A stretch of 7,696 nt of DNA, taken from assembly GCA_029856295.1 (NCBI GenBank), contig JAHQWS010000096.1, positions 1 to 7,696 on the forward strand, given 5' to 3'. The position numbers and the translations under genes were made by a program. The stretch is from Promethearchaeia archaeon. GTDB taxonomy: Archaea > Asgardarchaeota > Lokiarchaeia > Sigyniarchaeales > SOKP01. Below, piece by piece: positions 6,552 through 7,696 of this stretch. A model generated the notes under the pieces. That model searched no databases and was not told the origin of the DNA. It saw only the letters and a program-made list of their open reading frames with translations. Numbering within the stretch: position 1 is the first letter of the stretch; the number at the start of each line of letters is the position of its first letter.

Positions 6552-6612
6552 AATTTTTCACTTTTTTGTTTAGGATTTTAACTATCAATTTATTATACAT
6601 TGGGAGTAATTA

Positions 6613-6620
6613 TAAAGTTA
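6613..6620 (-). promoter_or_regulatory. TATA-like box upstream of fprA
   Basis: On the minus strand CTTTATAA is preceded by GAAAATAA, a BRE-like purine stretch, about 60 bp before the fprA ATG. This would give a leader of about 35-40 bases. Other A/T-rich candidates lie at about 6595 and 6638, so the choice is uncertain. Confidence 0.3.
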
Positions 6621-6706
6621 TTTTCTATGAATTATAAAAATTTCGCGGTTAAAGTATTAAAAAACTAGACTTTTAGATATTACAAATTTTTAGTTTAAAA
6701 ACAAAA

Positions 6707-6729
6707 GAATTATTTTTTCTTAATAATTC
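6707..6729 (-). repeat. 8-bp inverted repeat in the fprA upstream region
   Basis: GAATTATT (6707-6714) and AATAATTC (6722-6729) are perfect arms around a 7-base loop. They lie between the end of the regulator gene and the fprA promoter. This may be a weak hairpin helping to end the regulator transcript, or an operator for fprA. The arms contain one G/C pair each, so chance cannot be excluded. Nothing else stands out in the 208-bp gap. Confidence 0.3.
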
Positions 6730-6740
6730 GAAGAATAATC

Positions 6741-6748
6741 AAAAAAAA
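6741..6748 (-). terminator. T-run terminator of the ArsR-like gene
   Basis: On the minus strand T8 occurs 11 bp after the regulator stop, followed by more A/T-rich sequence. Confidence 0.45.
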
Positions 6749-6759
6749 GACTCACATTT

Positions 6760-7128
6760 CTATTTCATAAAATTTATTGTTAATTTTTCAATATTCAATT
6801 TCCAAACTTTTATAGGGGCTTTTTTTTGCTTACTAGGTTTTGTTTTCGTTACTTCAATAATTCCTACGCTTTCTAATTCCCGTAAATGATAATACAAAGT
6901 AGGTTTCTGTATATCTCTTCCTTTACCTTTCAAACAAAGGTGTTTGCAATTTTGGTGTTTTTTGTTTTTAATATCTTCTTCATAATCTTTTAAAGCATTA
7001 AGAATCTCGCTAGATGTTTTAGGACCTTTTTTCAAAATATCAATTATAACCCATCTAATATCACAATGTAATACTCTAATAAATTCTTCTATTTCAGTCA
7101 GATCAATTTCTTTAGCCATATATCTCAT
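6760..7128 (-). CDS. ArsR-like winged-helix regulator with Cys/His insertion
   Basis: This is a small DNA-binding regulator of 122 residues. Residues 12-48 give helix 1 and helix 2 of a winged helix (GPKTSSEIL). KPTLYYHLRELESVGIIEV (76-94) is the typical ArsR-family recognition helix leading into the wing, and KAPIKVWKLN closes the wing. Between helix 2 and the recognition helix, where ArsR proteins usually have a short turn, there are about 25 extra residues (49-74). They are rich in Lys and carry H58, C61, H63 and C65 in HQNCKHLC. H21 and C22 sit in helix 1. These residues could bind a metal or sense redox state, but no canonical ArsR ELCVCDL metal box is present. The start may be the ATG at 7128 or the one at 7119, and neither has a convincing ribosome site. 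A TATA box and three 17-bp dyads lie upstream, suggesting autoregulation. Confidence 0.8.
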   Translation of the reverse strand: MRYMAKEIDLTEIEEFIRVLHCDIRWVIIDILKKGPKTSSEILNALKDYEEDIKNKKHQNCKHLCLKGKGRDIQKPTLYYHLRELESVGIIEVTKTKPSKQKKAPIKVWKLNIEKLTINFMK

Positions 7129-7168
7129 AACTCAAAGTTCTTATATTATAATAAAAAAATTCGAAACA

Positions 7169-7180
7169 TTTAAATATATT
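7169..7180 (-). promoter_or_regulatory. TATA box of the ArsR-like gene
   Basis: The minus strand reads AATATATTTAAA here, about 45 bp before the ATG at 7128, implying a start near 7150 and a leader of about 20 bases. The dyad array begins only 7 bp upstream of this box, so a bound repressor would reach the BRE and TATA region. Confidence 0.45.
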
Positions 7181-7186
7181 CTATCC

Positions 7187-7237
7187 ATCATTTAAGTAAA
7201 TCAATGGTTTAATTAAACCATCGGTTTAAGTAATGAA
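7187..7237 (+). promoter_or_regulatory. Operator array: three dyads at 17-bp spacing
   Basis: Three 17-base units lie end to end in the divergent intergenic region. The middle unit contains the perfect 18-bp palindrome ATGGTTTAATTAAACCAT at 7204-7221. The left unit holds ATTTA-AG-TAAAT at 7190-7201. The right unit holds GGTTTAAGTAA at 7223-7233. The dyad centres are at 7195.5, 7212.5 and 7229.5, exactly 17 bp apart. Units 1 and 2 agree at 13 of 17 positions, and units 2 and 3 at 11 of 17. The array lies next to the ArsR-like promoter and upstream of the rightward genes, so the adjacent regulator is the natural candidate to bind it. That pairing is inferred. Confidence 0.6.
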
Positions 7238-7263
7238 AATTGATAGGTCCTAAGGTTGAAAAT

Positions 7264-7311
7264 ATGAAAATCGAACTTTTTTATTTTTCAACAACTGGAA
7301 ATACAGTATAA
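7264..7311 (+). pseudogene. Remnant of a flavodoxin-fold gene (first 15 codons)
   Basis: From the ATG at 7264 the frame encodes MKIELFYFSTTGNTV and then hits TAA at 7309-7311. FYFS-x-TGNT is the phosphate-binding first loop of flavodoxin-like domains, at its normal place right after the first strand. An AAGGT core 7 bp before the ATG gives a proper ribosome site, so this looks like a real former gene start. In another frame SIISFYQKLK follows before a TAG at 7335-7337, which might be the shifted continuation. The rest of the domain is absent, since the 52-residue gene starts at 7350. Alternatives are a translated leader peptide or a chance match. Confidence 0.4.
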
Positions 7312-7335
7312 TATCTTTTTATCAAAAACTAAAAT

Positions 7336-7341
7336 AGAGGT
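7336..7341 (+). promoter_or_regulatory. Ribosome binding site of the 52-residue gene
   Basis: AGAGGT lies 8 bp before the ATG at 7350, a good Shine-Dalgarno core and spacing, and the main support that this short frame is translated. A TATA-like TATAATAT at 7307-7314 could give a start near 7334. Confidence 0.55.
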
Positions 7342-7349
7342 ATTAAAAT

Positions 7350-7508
7350 ATGAAATTAAAAGAAGTTGAAGAATTTAATTGTACAAAACCAGAAATAAAG
7401 GAAAACTTTCCAACTGGGTGCTCCTTGAATCAAATTATAAAATGCCATGGAGATCTACCAATTGGGGAACTTTTAAAACATGTTGAGTTAGAAGAGGAAG
7501 AAAAGTAA
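7350..7508 (+). CDS. Small cysteine-containing protein, 52 residues
   Basis: I do not recognise this protein. The frame from the ATG at 7350 to the TAA at 7506 gives a 52-residue acidic, soluble product with a well-placed ribosome site. It has C11 (FNCTKPE), C24 (PTGCSLNQ) and a C32-H33 pair (IIKCHGDLP), then a Leu-rich stretch GELLKHVELE and a run of Glu at the end. Three Cys and one adjacent His could bind one metal ion or form redox thiols, but no known chaperone motif such as CxxC is present. It lies between the ArsR-like regulator, read divergently, and the ATPase gene 61 bp downstream, probably in the same transcription direction and unit as the ATPase. The function may be tied to theirs. 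Confidence is moderate that it is a real gene, and low for any role. Confidence 0.6.
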   Translation: MKLKEVEEFNCTKPEIKENFPTGCSLNQIIKCHGDLPIGELLKHVELEEEEK

Positions 7509-7544
7509 GAAACTCAATTACAAATTAAATAATATTATTACTTC

Positions 7545-7550
7545 TTTTTT
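7545..7550 (+). terminator. T6 run between the small gene and the ATPase gene
   Basis: T6 follows an A/T palindrome AATAATATTATT at 7528-7539, 20 bp before the ATPase ATG. It may end part of the small-gene transcripts, letting the small protein be made in excess over the ATPase. The signal is weak in this base composition. Confidence 0.25.
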
Positions 7551-7569
7551 ATTATATTAAGAAATAAAG

Positions 7570-7696
7570 ATGATTAAAATGAGCGCGATTATAGTAAAAA
7601 ATTTATCTAAACATTTTTCCCTGTCTAAGCGAGGCAGAAAAGGCATGAAAGGAGGTATGAGAGGAAGCATGCAAGGAGACATGAAAGGCATGAAAG
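7570..7696 (+). CDS. N-terminus of probable ABC ATPase with Met-Gly repeats (partial)
   Basis: The gene runs off the right edge and only 42 codons are visible from the ATG at 7570; the ATG at 7579 is an equally good start. IIVKNLSKHFSL (7-18) matches the first strand and A-loop aromatic of an ABC-transporter ATPase, such as the LolD/MacB-like exporters. The Walker A, signature and Walker B motifs lie beyond the window, so the family call is provisional. Directly after the A-loop is a basic, Met/Gly-rich stretch: Met at 26, 30, 34, 38 and 41 in a tetrapeptide rhythm M-x-G-x. It is encoded by a 12-base tandem repeat from 7645. In ordinary ATPases the loop at this place is short. The repeat may be a disordered linker or a soft-metal (copper-like) binding segment. 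The gene follows the small Cys protein by 61 bp. Confidence 0.6.
   Translation, partial: MIKMSAIIVKNLSKHFSLSKRGRKGMKGGMRGSMQGDMKGMK
7645..7696 (+). repeat. 12-bp tandem repeat coding for M-x-G-x
   Basis: Units beginning with ATG at 7645, 7657, 7669 and 7681, plus a shorter one at 7690, read ATG-(A/C)-rich codon-GGA/GGC-x. Third positions and the fourth codon differ between units while Met and Gly are kept. This suggests selection on the peptide rather than very recent slippage. The array continues to the window edge. Confidence 0.7.

Noticed and set aside
7233..7274. Direct repeat ATGAAAAT(T/C)GA at about 7233 and 7264
   Set aside because: Only 11 bases in A-rich DNA; the second copy is explained by the codons of the flavodoxin-like remnant.

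Overview
This is a low-GC window (strongly A/T-rich, not counted exactly). It looks archaeal rather than bacterial. Several starts have TATA-like boxes preceded by purine-rich BRE-like bases. Ends are marked by T-runs without GC hairpins. Ribosome sites, where visible, are short AGGTGA or GAGGT cores. The gene content is MsrA, ferritin, a flavodiiron protein, an acyl-CoA dehydrogenase, an ArsR-like winged-helix regulator and a lineage-specific Cys-rich protein. That mix would fit an Asgard (Lokiarchaeia-like) genome, but the assignment is an inference without phylogeny.

Plus strand, left part (1-4142): the C-terminal tail of an unidentified gene; a methionine sulfoxide reductase A; a two-repeat membrane ion transporter of the ArsB/NhaD (IT) superfamily; a zinc-loop HAD phosphatase of the HisB-N/GmhB type, 35 bp behind the transporter; a ferritin with all ferroxidase ligands and its own promoter, ribosome site and T-run terminator; and a small protein made of two copies of a CxxC-x33-C...C module that I do not recognise.

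Minus strand, middle (4156-6551): a flavodiiron protein and an acyl-CoA dehydrogenase form a tight two-gene operon, with two bases between stop and start. Its end converges on the Cys-rich gene with only 13 bp between the stops.

Right part (6552-7696): an ArsR-like regulator with a Cys/His-rich insertion reads leftwards. A 52-residue cysteine-containing protein and the start of an apparent ABC-type ATPase with Met-Gly tetrapeptide repeats read rightwards. The divergent intergenic region has three dyads at exact 17-bp spacing, the middle one a perfect 18-bp palindrome. It also has what looks like the surviving first 15 codons of a flavodoxin-fold gene.

Functionally, MsrA, ferritin and the flavodiiron protein share a theme of oxygen, peroxide and iron defence in an anaerobe or microaerophile. 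The right-hand regulator, small protein and ATPase look like a self-regulated, possibly thiol- or metal-responsive module, and this is the most promising candidate for an undescribed system. Gaps over 150 bp (155-310, 3461-3755, 6552-6759, 7129-7349) contain only the regulatory or repeat features listed. I saw no tRNA, rRNA, CRISPR array or insertion sequence.
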